Below are positions 38,090 through 50,764 of a DNA stretch of 64,000 nucleotides, one piece after another. Both the position numbers and the translations under genes were made by a program. Under the pieces are notes generated by a model. That model searched no databases, was not told the DNA's origin, and saw nothing but the letters and a program-made list of their open reading frames with translations. How positions within the stretch are numbered: position 1 is the stretch's first letter; each line of letters opens with the position of its first letter. The DNA is from Phoronis australis (lineage: Eukaryota; Phoronida; Phoronidae). The stretch covers positions 282,898-346,897 of the forward strand of contig NMRA01000314.1 of assembly GCA_002633005.1 (NCBI GenBank), read 5' to 3'.

Positions 38090-38201
38090 CTGAAACTGCT
38101 GCTCCTACGTTTGATGTGTGGAGATGGTAAGACGCCGCCGTGATTATGTAGAGAATTTGACGAGGTGTGCGGACTGGGATCAGTGGAGGCAGTCAATGAC
38201 T
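38090..38201 (-). CDS. trio: TRIO-like linker exon (Ser/Pro/His-rich)
   Basis: 112 nt between acceptor ttttag|AGTCAT and donor TTTCAG|gtaagt. With the split Glu from the SH3 exon it reads ESLTASTDPSPHTSSNS..., ending in the basic cluster IKRRSSSF before a split Arg. It is low-complexity, probably disordered, and carries an RRSSS stretch of the kind basophilic kinases phosphorylate (inference). In vertebrate TRIO a similar Ser/Pro-rich segment sits between SH3-1 and the RKWLT motif, so position and composition agree. Phase is 1 in and 2 out, matching both neighbours exactly. Confidence 0.9.
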
Positions 38202-39600
38202 CTAAAATAGAACGCATACAGCGCTGATTAATTTAGGCAACATCGAGGTAGTGAGCTACGCTGAGAAGTTAAACCATACAAGAAATACCCTCCAATGGTC
38301 TTCAGATGTGTCGGACACTTTACGTCGTGTTTTCAGACCACCATCCGCATGGAAAACTCTAGCCAATCATTACCATTGGATGTGAACAACCTTGGCTCAC
38401 ATTAAAAAAGTTGCATAACACATCTAAGCCAGAAGTGAATTACATATGGAAGATATTTGACTATAAGTGCACAACCATGGCCAGAGGAAGTTGCTTGTGT
38501 TTGCACGACATAATTAATAGCACGCCATTAAAGTCAAAGTTGAAAATACTAAGGAAATGACTTGCACAATGGCCACAGTTGGGATTTACAATTTCCTCCA
38601 GTTTCAGTTTACAATTCCTACCTACCCCAGGCACTCTGCACTAAGTGAGATTGGGTATGCCTACAGAGACCCACAAATAATACACAATTTCAAACTTGTC
38701 CATAAGCATCAAAAAGGATAGCACAGATGTGGAAAACGAATTCAATTCCAGAAACAAGAACCATCACGTCCACCACATACTATGGTATCAACACCAGACC
38801 AAAGACAACAAAGACTTGTCAACACATTCTCTTCATGTACAATTTCATAATCAACTGTCCTATACCACAAGTTGGTGAACCGACATCTCTTTTTAAACTT
38901 AACAGTCATTGCAATTTTCAGGTTGAAATACGACATGTCTGATTTTGTTACAGCTTTCAACCAATTCCGATCGTCATTTATAAATACAAAGTCATATAAA
39001 TAGATAGTGTTTGATAGGACTGATTTAGGCTTTTTTAACTTAAATTGTTGAAACTGACGAACGCAAAATCAAAATAAAGCAGATTTGTCGTTGAAGTACT
39101 TGGCCCTCCACTGTCAAACTTCTTGTCAAGTCGGATCATGCAAGCACTGCCAAAAAAAATGTTTTTGCTGTTCAAAAGTAAAAGAAATTCGACTCAGTAA
39201 ATAAACAAAGTATTAAACAAAATATGTTCAAATCCAAAGAAAGGAAAGCTGTGGCAGAGTTATCAACATATATTAAAAGTAGTCAATATATAGTTGATAG
39301 CAAGAGACCTTTCAAGTAGCTTAGCACTTTGAGGCGAGGTCTGAATGCACTTATTGGGACAAATTAAAAAAGATGAAAGAATACTCTAACCAGTTGCCTT
39401 GGCAACGGTTTGCTTAATATCATTGAAAGTTGCAATAGACTGACACAGAGAAGTCATTGATCACAGACTGTTGATTAGAAGGTGTAATAAGACAGTGTTA
39501 ATCACTGGCACCTTATGATCATAACAGGCAGTACATTACCAATGAATTCCATGACTGATTAATGACCACACTATATGCACTCATAGACTGATAAAACAGA

Positions 39601-39735
39601 CAGAACCACAAACACAACCCACAACACCCACTTCATCACATTACCCACATCACTCACACCATTACATAACCCACAACACCCACAACACCCACACACACAC
39701 ACACACACACATACACACACACACACACACACACA
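39601..39735. repeat. (ACACCC)n/(CA)n tract ending at an N
   Basis: cacccacaacacc-type repeats grade into (CA)n, interrupted by a single N at 39736, probably an unresolved contig join. Confidence 0.9.
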
Positions 39736-39825
39736 NCACTCTGTGCGTGCCAATGAATGCTATGCCAGTACAGCCCACAAAAGAAAACCTGTCTGTATGT
39801 AACCCCAACTGACAGTCACTTCAGG

Positions 39826-39975
39826 CCTACCCCACTTTTGTGGCCACACAATGATTACAAGTAGCGCAAGTTAACCTGGAACAAGTTACCCCACCTCAAT
39901 AATGTGGAGTAAGTTGTCACAAGAGGGGGTAAGTTGTACTAGTTTAAATAGCCTTCACACAGCCCTCAAACCTAA
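39826..39975 (-). repeat. dispersed repeat, unclassified (copy 3, inverted)
   Basis: The reverse complement carries acttgcgctacttgtaatca and ttgtgtggccacaaaagtgg, matching 16780-16945 with moderate divergence. Confidence 0.65.
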
Positions 39976-41412
39976 CAACAACTCGTTCCAGGAGTGACTT
40001 GTTCTAGGGCAAGTCTATGCATGGACGGCACTTATAGGGCGGCAAAACTCTAATTACAGAATGGCTTAGTCACTTTACTAACTACAAGAAGTCTACTCCA
40101 CCCAAGATAATCCCAATATGCCTTTTTCGACTACAAAACTGAATAATGTGAATTTAACTAGTTCCACTTAAAAATACGCCCATGGGCATAATTTCGGTAA
40201 CTATTTGCATGTTTTGAAAGTCTGATGGATTGCTCTAAAATAATTATGATAATGTTTTGATGTAAAATTTCATTTCTTTGGATAAGGCATATTTAAATTT
40301 GGGATTGTGATTTCCATGGTGACCATCAATTAACAAGATATTGGGTGACTTTATAGGTAGCTAACTATCCTAGTACACTATGAAAAAACATTTTAATGAC
40401 AGTTTCCAAAACAATATGCCAGCCAGCCATATATTCGGTTTCATTTCACATTCTTGAAGGGTCATTTTTTGAATATCCACCCAAGTGCCTATTTTCAGAA
40501 ATTACTGGTGTTTGCCACCAACAGGGAACATATAGGCCAGGTCAGACAATTAGTCAAGCCAGCATAACACAGTCCCCAGGATGTAGTCTTCCTGTGTGCA
40601 GAGGTCATGTCAGTCCTTGGCCTTATTTTCCAGTAAACACATTTCCTTCATCAATAAAAATCTGTTTGTTTTTCCAATTTACCAGCTAATCAGATAGAGT
40701 AATTGTCAATTTGCAGCCACAACTGACTTGCTCTCATATTACAAACTAATCAAATTGAGAAGTAAATAAAAAGATTGAAAAGATAAATGAAGTAGTGTTG
40801 ACTTGATAGTTTAGTGCAGGACCTCAAACCCTATTAACAGCCTAAGCGGAATTCTGTAATAAAGGCTTTTTAGAGGGCTGGACTGATCAGTCTAAAACTC
40901 CGCATGGCCCAAGATCTGAGCCCAATGGTTCAATTGCTTCGCCTTTCAGCATGAAGCTGTCACTCGTATATTTTTGTAGACCTTCAAAAAATCTTGAAAA
41001 ATCTCATTTTCCAACCCCATGTCCTTATCTAGGCTGATACTTAAAAAATGTGAGGCTGGACTCGCTTCGGCATCACTCTAAACACGAAGATTTTCAAGTT
41101 TTGGCGTTGCTGTGCAGTTCTGCAAATTATCATTTGAGATGAGGTACTGTGCCCAATTCTCGCCCAGGGTAAAGTTGTTAACTATTTCATTGTTTCCATG
41201 CTAAAAAATCAGTGTCGCCCCGTCGTTGTTAAGAACCAAGTACACCCTTGACTGTCTGTGTTCTTCATTGTAAAGCCACGGGTTTGTCGTGACCTTCAAA
41301 CTCAACGAATTATTAAGCGTGGATTTGTATCAACATCATCTTTGTTTCATCTCCTCTTCAAACTAGTGACACCTACAGGTACCAGATATAACTATACTTG
41401 TTCTGGAGAATA

Positions 41413-41674
41413 CCGCCAGGTCTTTATCAATGAGTGAGGAGTTTCCCGCCTTTCACTAGTTAAGAATGTTCGAATACACGGAAGGTAAGTGGAGACCTCG
41501 GTCCCGCTTCAAGAGAGGGCGCTGAGTGCTGATGTTTATTGATTCTTTTAAACATCAGCACTCAGCGCCCTCTCTTGAACCGGGACCGATATCTCCACCC
41601 ACCTACCGTGTATTCGAACATTCTTAACCAGCGAAAGGCGGGAAACTCCTCACTCATTGATAAAGACCTGGCGG
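41413..41674. repeat. 262-bp palindrome (126-bp arms, 10-bp loop)
   Basis: Left arm 41413-41538 and right arm 41549-41674 pair over their whole length with no net indels; about 8 to 10 mismatches are visible. Landmarks are ccgccaggtctttatcaatg at the outer end and gagggcgctgagtgctgatg near the loop (loop ttgattcttt). It has no ORF. It may be a foldback or MITE-type element, or the product of an inverted duplication. Confidence 0.9.
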
Positions 41675-42809
41675 ACCAGGTTGAAACGTCTGCACCCAAT
41701 CTACACTGTCTCTAATTAAGTGATTATCTTATACTGCTTGTTCTGTCACACGAGGAATGCCAGAAAAAAGTCCAAGATACACTATACAGAGAACTAAGCC
41801 AGTCCTAGCTAACATCTTCTTTCAAGGAAAAGCACTCTACATCACCCCTAATCTGCGACATGACTTCATTCATTTCAGAAAACAAAGCGTATTTCATTAA
41901 AGATGGGGAACCGCGATCATACGGTGTCCTTGAAACAAATCGGATTTTTTTGTCACACATAAAGTAAAATAATTTTGTTTACACTATAATCATTTCAATG
42001 TAACACATTTTTAATGTGTTAACTGTGTAGGTGCTGAAACTAAAAAGAACAAATAATTGGATATTACAAAGATGGCTTTTCTAGGCAAGTGTCCTCGTCC
42101 TAGATTTACGTTTCAGCAATTCACTGTTGTGTCAAATTCAGTTTCAGTGTTGAGGAAGGCACAACCCTATGACAATAAGACCCTACGACAAGACCCCATG
42201 GCACGACCTCAATGAGTCACAGATTTTCATATGACAAACAATTTGAACTTGTATTTTCCGTTACACAGATTAACAGGAACTGCAAACAAAAATTTACAAA
42301 AAAGTTTCAGAATTGCTACTAATCTTAGAAAAAGTGTTGCAAGAAAAACCTGGTTTTTATTGCCATTGCCAACGGCATAAGCAAGCTACAGAAATATTTG
42401 AGCTTAAACTCACCAAACGGCAATTACGTGTTTCAGAGAGATTTTACCATTTATTGAAAACCAGCACAAGCTCATAAATGTAAGAAATCTATGCAGCTTT
42501 ATAATTTAGCAAGTTGTAAAATAAACAAATTTGTCTTTCTTTCCCTGCTACAGAGACACATACAAGAGACCTTTCAATTGTTCATTATAAATATTATCAT
42601 TCAAGGAACTTTCGCAATAATGTGCTCAACTTTTGGAATGTACGATACGTATAACTTGTTAACATCAAAGTCAGGTCACAGTTAACAGACAAATGCATTT
42701 AACTACGAGGATTAGTTACAGAACTTAAATTCATTTAAAATCACAACACTTCTTCAACAGTACAACAACTCCTCCCATACAATACATGTAGGTTGTTGAA
42801 TAGGGTAAC

Positions 42810-42910
42810 TGTTGGATATCGAAGCGTGCCCGCATTCTGAGAACCAGTTTTCTCCACTGAATAACGGGCATCAAACTGGTTCTCAAAATGTGGGAACAAA
42901 TCACCCTGAA
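42810..42910. mobile_element. palindromic MITE-like element, copy D
   Basis: gcgtgcccgcattctgagaa then ccagttttctccactgaata then acgggcatcaaactggttct and caaaatgtggga. Orientation of the loop is opposite to copy A. Confidence 0.7.
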
Positions 42911-43616
42911 TAGCACAGTAAACTAACCTAGGGTTGACCAGACCACAAAGTTATGAGGAACATATGTCATATCCCCATACCATCTCAACCTGAACTGAGA
43001 TATCAAGCTCAAGTTGTATGTAGAGAGCTATATGTCCATTTCATATACAGCATCTGCGTGATAATTTCAGAGTATAAAAAGAAGCAAATAAAAGTAGTGA
43101 ATTGATGTGCAAAACTCTCTTTAGCACTCATCTAGTTCCAATACTTACTGCAGGCCATCAATTACTTATGCTCAGCCATAAAACATTCCACTGAAATGTC
43201 TTAACTAAATACGATGGCTCTAAAAATCTAGCTCTGGTTTTTGGGTCATACCATGGCTATAATTTGAGGGGTGATCAGAGGGTCGGCTGACAAGTTGATT
43301 CACAATTTTGGTTGTTCTGTTAACACATTAGGCGTTTATAACAATTAATTTGGCATTTTTCTGATAATCATCTACTTCTGATTCGCAACTGATGAAGTAT
43401 ACATTTTTTTTGTATATCATAACATAACTATTACCACCAAAACAAGGAAGTAATTTAGAAAGCAGTATGAGATGACCATGATTTCCAACGGACTAAAATA
43501 ACTCTACACTTTCTCTCATTTCAGTTAATGTCAAGTCACCCCTGAGGCCAAGCCATTAATGTGTTAGAAGTGTTGATTAATGCAAACAGTTGAATTGAGG
43601 AGGTCTTTTATTAAAC

Positions 43617-44018
43617 CTGCATAGTGCTGCCTGGCTTGACTAAAACTGCATAGCGCTGCATGGCTTGACTCAGACTGCATAGGGCTGCGTGGCTTTACCA
43701 AGACTGCATAGCGCTGTGTGGCTTGACTAAGACTGCATAGCACTGCATGGCTTTACCAAGACTGCATAGCGCTGCGTGGCTTGACTAAGACTACATAGCG
43801 CTGTGGGGCTTGACTAAGACTGCATAGCACTGCATGGCTTGACTAAGACTACATAGCGCTGTGGGGCTTGACTAAGACTATAGTGCTGCCTGTCTTGACT
43901 AAGACTGCATAGCCCTGCATGGCTTGACTAAGACTATATAGTGCTGCCTGGCTTGACTAAGACTACATAGCCCTGCGTGGCTTGACTAAGACTGCATAGC
44001 CCTGCGTGGCTTGACTGC
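43617..44018. repeat. 29-bp minisatellite, about 14 units
   Basis: Consensus gactgcatagcgctgcatgg cttgactaa. Variation is concentrated at a few positions (gcgctg/gccctg, catgg/cgtgg/gtggg). Confidence 0.95.
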
Positions 44019-46034
44019 ATGCCAGTGAAGACATGCACAATTCAATCTAACCACAATAATTAAAAGTGAAAATAAATTATTGTATAAAATGCACCTTCAT
44101 TCCCAATTAAAATACAACTATGTGTCAAACAAACCAGATGCTATGTCCCGTCGCATGAAACATGGATTGAATTCCTAAAGTAGGGGTTCAACAAAGTTCC
44201 ATGAATGTTTCGCGTATTTATGTCTTTGTTTTCTACCAAATGTTCTATTTTCTATAATCTCATCTTCATTATGAGCTCTTTTATGACTAAGAACAGTTTC
44301 TAATAGTATAACTAAAAACTGAAACAATATTTCAATGACATTAAACAGGAACTAGGCCGAAAATTAGGAACATTACATGAAAAGATCCCTATTTACTTTC
44401 AGTGATAATGAGAATTCAATGTACAGCTTTGTCACAGTGTGCATCAAAGCCAGAACTTGACTTAGTAATGAGAATAAAACAGCATTAGACAGAGTAAATG
44501 TGGTTAAGGAACATAACTGAGTCTCTTAAAATTGTGACTGCTTCATGCATTGTGACACTGGAAACTAAGCACAATGCATGCGTGACTGATACGAGGAACA
44601 CAAAGGAGACAAGGAGGAAAAATAAGGACACAGGAAGAGGAATTGGTTGTTGTAATGTCTCACGTGCCCAGTATGAACCTTGAGACTATTGTGTTTGACA
44701 TAAAAGCTTAAACTGAGTCAATCTGTTTGACCTTACTAGAGATGGGGAGACCGCCCCTTAGAAAACAAAAAATAGCGAGGTCCTCCATAGCGTGGAAGAG
44801 GAAATTAAAAGTGCTGGATTAAGCGCCATAATGTCGGTTGATGCCCCTGCTGCATACAGCGCCACTTAACACGCCTAATGAGATATACCAATTCCAGGCG
44901 TGATCAAAAAACCTCACTATCAATTAAACAGAAGCTTACTACCAAGTTAAATCTCACCAGTTTACAACCCAATTTTATGTACATTCTATTTTCTCAGTCT
45001 GAATTGGTGAAATTTTACAGTAATCAGGAATACTTTAAGAGAGACATACGCCACGGTCTCAACTTTATGAGTCGACTTCAAGGATTTATAGGTCACCTAT
45101 TACAAGTTTTTTGGCTTTTTTCTGGGTTTTTTGGGTGGCATCTTGTTATTTTGTCTACTGGTCCAATACATTACACCATTTGCGACTGGAATAAATGCTA
45201 ATTGCACAGAATCAGGCCAGTAACATCATTAGCGGGGTGCCACTTGACCTCAATACTGATAACCATATGGGGATAATTTTGAGCAAAATTGAAGTTCTGT
45301 GACTTCCCAATACCACCTCAAAAAGGCTTTAGCATCTAACATAGACAGAATACGCAGCGGGATTACAGAGAACTTTGATAGCAAATTAAATCCGTTCAGA
45401 AAATCATTCTAATTTTTCATGCGAAATTAGACCAACTAACAAAAAAACTTGCATTAGTTAAAACCATTCCAGCCACATGTATGTAATATCTGCTGGATCT
45501 TAGATCAGATTTCCTGATAAACAAGCCACTCAAAAACAGCGGGAGTTGTACAGTTTGTTGCTACTGAATTTGAATTTATATGTACACGTGACGTGCACGT
45601 TTTTGGATGTCTGGAGGAGTTGGATTGATGTTAAGATGAAACCTCACTTTAAACTACGGCAAAACGTTTCTTAAGATTTTAAGTTGCCGTGCCAATTTTT
45701 GCTGACTCAGCAAGCACTGGGAGATCTACTAAGGTAGTAAATGTAAATATTTGAGTTTCAATACATTCAGGAGATTCTGTTTAAGTTCACTCTTGTTTGT
45801 TACGGAATTGTACTGAGGTGTTTGGGCATACTCCTGCTTTTCAAAAATGTGCCGACTGGAGCCCCAATATTTTTGAGGAGATCACAAGTTTGTGCCCATT
45901 GGGGTATTTTGAAAACTACTAAAATAATGATTTAAAAGCTTTTTAGTTTAATTTTTCAACTGAAGATCAAAACGTTCAAAGTTCTAGTTGAAAACTAATC
46001 AGTGTTTGTGAGTGGAGTGCTGTAATTCTGTCAA

Positions 46035-46222
46035 AGCACCACGCAGTGTTAATTAGGTCAAGCCAAAATCAGAAACATGAAACAGTAATTAATCAAGTAA
46101 GGGGGAGTGAATGTTTCTGTTGAAGTAATTAGTGAACTCCACACACAGTTTTATTCTTGTGTAATTAAGAATGTTGCCTCGGCATACAAAAATACTGAAC
46201 GAAGGGTTAGAGGCCAAAACAT
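46035..46222. repeat. dispersed repeat shared with 31375-31560
   Basis: Contains gttaattaggtcaagcc, a tgaatgtttctgttgaagta block and aactccacacacagtttt. It abuts the LINE fragment on its right. Confidence 0.5.
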
Positions 46223-46267
46223 GAACTGAATAGAAGTTCTTTCCAAACTTCTCTTTTTTGTTCTTCA

Positions 46268-46830
46268 GATGTTAGATTCAGATGGTTTCAAATGAGAATT
46301 GTACACAGAATTTTAACAACAAACGACTTTTTTATGCGAATTGCTATTTTTCCAACTGACCGACGTACCTTTTGTAGGATTGAACCTGAAAATCGAGAAT
46401 ATTTATTTCGGGGTTGCACTTTTGTTAAGTCTTTTCGGAAAAGAATAGCTGAATATTATATTCACGCAAAAAATGCTTTATTTGGTAAAACTGGAAAAGC
46501 GCATGAACTGTTGAATCTTATTGTTCCTTTAGCCAAAAAGCGTATATACTGCAGCAAGCTGAAAGTAGGTTACCTCCATCTATAACACTTTTCAAAAAAG
46601 AATTAGAAATTTATTTCACATTCGAAGAATATAATTATTGTAAAAACGGATTAGGAGATCTATTTTTCCAAAGATGGTCTGTTATTTACTCTTTAAAAAG
46701 AAATACAGATGGTATTTTTGGTTTGTGAAATTGAGTTATCGGTGAAATGTGTGTGTGTGTGATGTGTCACTGGGGATTTCTATCTTTGTACTGTGTTATT
46801 ATTATTGCAATAAATGTTAGTAATACGAAA
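46268..46830 (+). pseudogene. non-LTR retrotransposon fragment, zf-RVT C terminus
   Basis: An open frame reads RFRWFQMRIVHRILTTND, then CRIEPENREYLFRGCTFVKS, the FC..EPE...HLFW.C..VK.FW-like zinc-binding region found at the C terminus of some LINE reverse transcriptases. The usual His/Trp of HLFW are replaced by YLFR. After a stop at about 46585 the adjoining frame continues KKELEIYFTFEEYNYCKNGL and DLFFQRWSVIY, so a frameshift breaks the protein. The copy is 5'-truncated and dead. Host intron is on the opposite strand. Confidence 0.85.
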
Positions 46831-48124
46831 AAACATGAACCAAAGCAAATAGTCTTAAAGATGGCACTGCTGCATGGGGCTAAAATGATGCCATCTGAAA
46901 GATTAATCTTTTACGTTTTTAAACAATTTTCTTTTCCCCCATGTTCTCATGATGCTGACTGGTGACAAAATAGTGGATCTCTAGTCGACACAAACAAGAA
47001 TAAGACAGTAAACACTTCCTTCATAATTATGAATTTGATGATTATACATCAACTTGACTTTTAAATTATTGACTAAATCAGAGTCTGAATAATAAACTTC
47101 AACAATCTTTGACATCAAAGTGACATAGATGAGAGTGTAAGTAGTAGATAAAGGACAAAGAAAAGGGGCAAAGCAGTGTTTTTAAGCAGCATATTAACTT
47201 TTAAAGGCCAAATTCGCTAATTTAGGATACTGTCTACATCATGCACATATAGCAATGTTAAGTGGTTTAACACTTATGATAAAATCGTTTACGTTTATGA
47301 GAATGGTGTGGTGTAAAGTGCTTTATGTAAAGAAAGTTGTTCAATCATACAGAAATTGGACTCAGACTTTGTCAAGTCAACAGGAAAACCAGAAGGATAA
47401 CAGGCAAAAATAGAAGAAAATAATTTGTAACATTTAAATTGAGCCTTCTATACTTCATTCATGGAAAGTGAAAACATCTCGGTGAAACTGTGTTTCCTGG
47501 AGAGAATTGCCAAGTGAAAAGTGAAATGCACGCATGAGCGCCAAGGTTACTTAACAAATAAAAACTTTGTGAAAATTTGGCCGACAAGCTAGACCTTTAC
47601 TGGTTGCTAATTTGAGCAACAACCCTGTGGAATACAGGATTGCACTTAGCGGATATTAAAATGGCCTTTTGCCAATTGTTTTTGAGCACAGCTAGTTTTG
47701 ACTTGGCGTACTTAGTTTGTATGAGAAGATGATAGGATGCTAAGAAACAGTTGCATTTTGGACCTGTTCAGCTGGCTATCGTGGTAAAGAATGTTGAGAT
47801 TGATTTTACAATAGCAAAGGGCTTAATTCAATATAAGATTTTTAGCCAGAAAAACAAGACCAAGAGATGCTTTAAGGAAAGACGTTTAGAAAAAAATAAC
47901 TCACCAATTCACTGGACAGGCACAAATACTTAAGCACAGTAGAGTCATCGAACATTGACTCACAAAATGCCCACTCAGTCTCCATGGAGACTCTATAGTT
48001 ACGGCCACCTACACCATGGTGGGTAATGAAAACAGGTGAATAAGTGAAAGAGCAGCTGATTACACCACCCACTGACATGCGACATTTGTACTGGGTGTAC
48101 TGAAGTGCTCAACATTAACTGGAC

Positions 48125-48200
48125 AAATAGCGAATGTGGAAATCTCAATGCGCATGCCCCACACCAGTTCCTCTCTATTGCATTCTGGGATAGTATGTAT
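48125..48200. promoter_or_regulatory. NRF1-like and Staf-like motifs
   Basis: atgcgcatgcccc (about 48150) is NRF1-like. gcattctgggatagt (about 48180-48194) is the reverse complement of the ZNF143/Staf-type core tcccagaatgc. Both occur at TATA-less promoters. No exon is attached, so a role as an internal minus-strand promoter is conjecture. Confidence 0.3.
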
Positions 48201-48364
48201 GCCTAGGAACAGCGTGAGAGTTTCTATACGGAAGAGATTATTATATTTAGCTGACATTTTCAATTATTAAGACTAGAAAAAATATGTTACAAATTCTCAG
48301 TATCTTATGAAAATCATTATTTTAAAAAGTTGTGCAATCCAAGACATGCTTATAGTTTACCTAG

Positions 48365-49661
48365 CCCCGGTCTCCAGTCTCCGTACTCAGACTCGAATCA
48401 TACTCAAACTCGCACTTCATTGCCGCCAATTTTTAAAGTCCTTCTTACGACGATTCCTGGCAATTGGCGAATGCTAATCCCATGTTGACGAGTCGCTACA
48501 AGGGTCAAAAGCAGGTGTGGGGTGGGGATTGCCGTGATTGAAGTGCATGTGCAACGGTTTGTACGGTTTCCTTAAGACGAGGAAAGTTAAAACAAATTTG
48601 CTTCCCTGTCAGATTTCACATCGTAATTTAGTCATCGATAATTCCTCAATCCCCGAATGATATTCAATATTTTGTTTGCCGATTTATGAGTAGACGTCTC
48701 ATCCCGTTCACTTATCAAATCTGAATGCCTGCCTATAGTGTACTACATGTGTTTTTAACTCACGTGCCAAATGTCAGCTAACTTGATACATCCCGGTATT
48801 TGCAAAGATACAGTATCAACGTTTTGACATCAGCATACACGGCAATGGCTTCTATGAGAGAACAGGGGTTGACCAGTAACCAAACAACTGCAGCCCAAAA
48901 ATGTCGACTGGAGTTTCGGGCTCATGACGTGGACAACCGGTTTACTAGAGAAGAACACCACCACTGGCAATAACGGTACAAACTTTTGAAATTCGACCTC
49001 CCGTCAAAGGAAATGTGCAATTCGGAGTCTCCCCTAGAAATGTTGACTGCAGGCCTGAGATATGGTACACGACCCCCGTACCGGGGTCACCGCCCACCAC
49101 TGCAAGCCATCAATCGTTGGTGTGACCATGCCAGTTTTAGGAGTAAATGAGTCAAGTGTAGGGGAGAATGCCCCCTGACTAAATCAGACACTGAGATTTT
49201 GGCTGCTCCGCTCCGGCCGACTGACTTTCTTTGATAAGCTGTTTCAAATTTCGGGAGATAAGGAACTCAAGAAGTAAAGCTTAATAATTGGCAAATGTAT
49301 GAAATGGTAGAAGAATATTGTAATGAAATTGAAAAAATGAAAAACAGTAACAGAACACTCAGCATTCCACCTTATACTCTTGTAATTGTAGCCAGAGCTG
49401 ACGATAACATAGTTGCTAGGGTAGTCGATTCGAATATAGGGAGCGCTGAATCAGTGCGACTTTTCGTGGTTTTGCATTTCACATCATAACTGAAGAGTTA
49501 GAGCAACTTGAGTATGATTCTCATATTTGAGTATGTTTTGAGTCTACTCAAAATGCGACATTAAATACGCTTTTGCGAGTACGACTCCAGTGAGCATGAT
49601 TTTGAGTATGAAATCTTGAGTACGAAGTGTGAGCCTGAGTACTGAGATTGCAGACCGGGAC
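48365..49661. mobile_element. ~1.3-kb element with terminal inverted repeats
   Basis: The left end (ccccggtctccagtctccgt then actcagactc) is mirrored by the right end, whose reverse complement reads tcccggtctgcaatctcagt then actcaggctc. Subterminal gagtatgatt and gagtacga motifs repeat several times, mainly on the right (49505-49630). No transposase reading frame survives. This looks like a non-autonomous DNA transposon. The superfamily and target duplication are not clear. Confidence 0.6.
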
Positions 49662-49869
49662 CCGGAGTCACAGTCGACGGAGGTGGGGTGCGACAAAACA
49701 TTTCTAAAATAAAATACAGTTGCATGTTTCCTGCACTGGTTATTCGTTTAATATTAATTTTTTGTTAAGAAATCAAATAAAATAACTTTATTGACCGCTT
49801 CCGTGCTAAACATTCGTTACAACAACACCCGGCAACACTGTACACAATTGGTTGTCAAGCGATGGAGCC

Positions 49870-49930
49870 ATACATTTCCCATAATGCAACTGCGGCGGCA
49901 AATTCAAATATGGCGGATTTGCACATTCGC
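49870..49930 (+). promoter_or_regulatory. Staf-like and YY1-like motifs
   Basis: catttcccataatgcaactg resembles the ZNF143/Staf site, and aaatatggcggattt the YY1 site. The ATG there opens only a short frame. Promoter function is conjecture. Confidence 0.3.
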
Positions 49931-50508
49931 TATTGAACCTAACTTCGCAGTCAAAACGACTGGGGGCAAGTAAAGTGCATCATCAAAGTCATTGTCTTTA
50001 CTATCAGCAATACGCAGGAGTTTATCAAAAAGTTAATAAGGTGAAAGTAACAGAGAGTTAACAAGGGGAACATGCAATTCCATAATTAGGATTTTTAAGA
50101 AATGACCAGTCATTTCAATTGTATCTGTTGTCATCAGAATCAGAAGTCAGTGCGAGGAAAGGACATTTTGTCAGTAACTTTGGTGTATGCTACAGGTTAT
50201 CAGGAGGGCGTTCCTGATGCACAAATAACTATGTGCTCTGCCCTGGTCAGAGTCACTGTCAATGCACATGGGCAATAATATCCACAAACACAGCTAGCAA
50301 CTGACACAATCTCTCAACTAACAACTCAATCACCCAGATGATATAATTAACCTATAAATTGCAGACAGACCCCAGGCATCATACAGCCAATGATACAGAT
50401 ATGATGAGAACAAGAGTGTAAGGTGTACTATGAGATGATTCATTTGCACACTGTTTTAATGTCATCTAACAGCCTCACTCATACATGCTCCACAACAGCA
50501 ACACCTAC

Positions 50509-50764
50509 CATCTCCCTCTGTGCTATGTCGCGACGTCCCTGAATGTCTCTTGTTTGACATATTCTGTAGGGCCCAAAGGGGCACGAGCCCCTCTGTAGGG
50601 CTATTACTGCCCTGCTCTGCCTTCAGCGACCGTACCATGCACCACTCGGGGTAGCTGCTAGGGGATGCCTCCATAACTTCCACCTGCTGACCCCTGGTGA
50701 CTGAGATCTCACCTTGGCTCTCCGCAGAGAAGTCCTCCACCACCAGTGCCATCTCTGGGCCATT
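50509..50764 (-). CDS. trio: TRIO/Kalirin-family RhoGEF, first SH3 domain exon
   Basis: The exon runs from acceptor ttctag|AATGGC to donor GAGATG|gtaggtg and gives 85 codons plus one base (phase 0 in, phase 1 out). Residues about 6-67 form an SH3 domain: the ALVVEDFSA opening strand, the acidic RT loop (SAESQGEIS), GQQVEVME, the specificity-pocket Trp in EWCMVR, and the 3-10 Pro in EGLVP. The arrangement, with EWC.VR and EGLVP, is that of the SH3 following DH1-PH1 in TRIO and Kalirin. In those proteins this SH3 helps regulate the cytoplasmic Rac/RhoG exchange module. The remaining ~20 residues are Ser/His-rich linker. Identification is secured by the next two exons, which splice in frame and contain the family linker signature. 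Confidence 0.92.

Larger units (their letters stand above)
38202..50508 (-). other. TRIO-like intron, 12.3 kb
   Basis: Intron between the Ser/Pro linker exon and the SH3 exon. It holds the (CA)n tract, palindrome, 29-bp satellite, LINE fragment, TIR element and motif clusters listed separately. Stretches 40000-41400, 42920-43610, 44020-46030 and 46830-48100 show nothing I can name. Confidence 0.65.
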
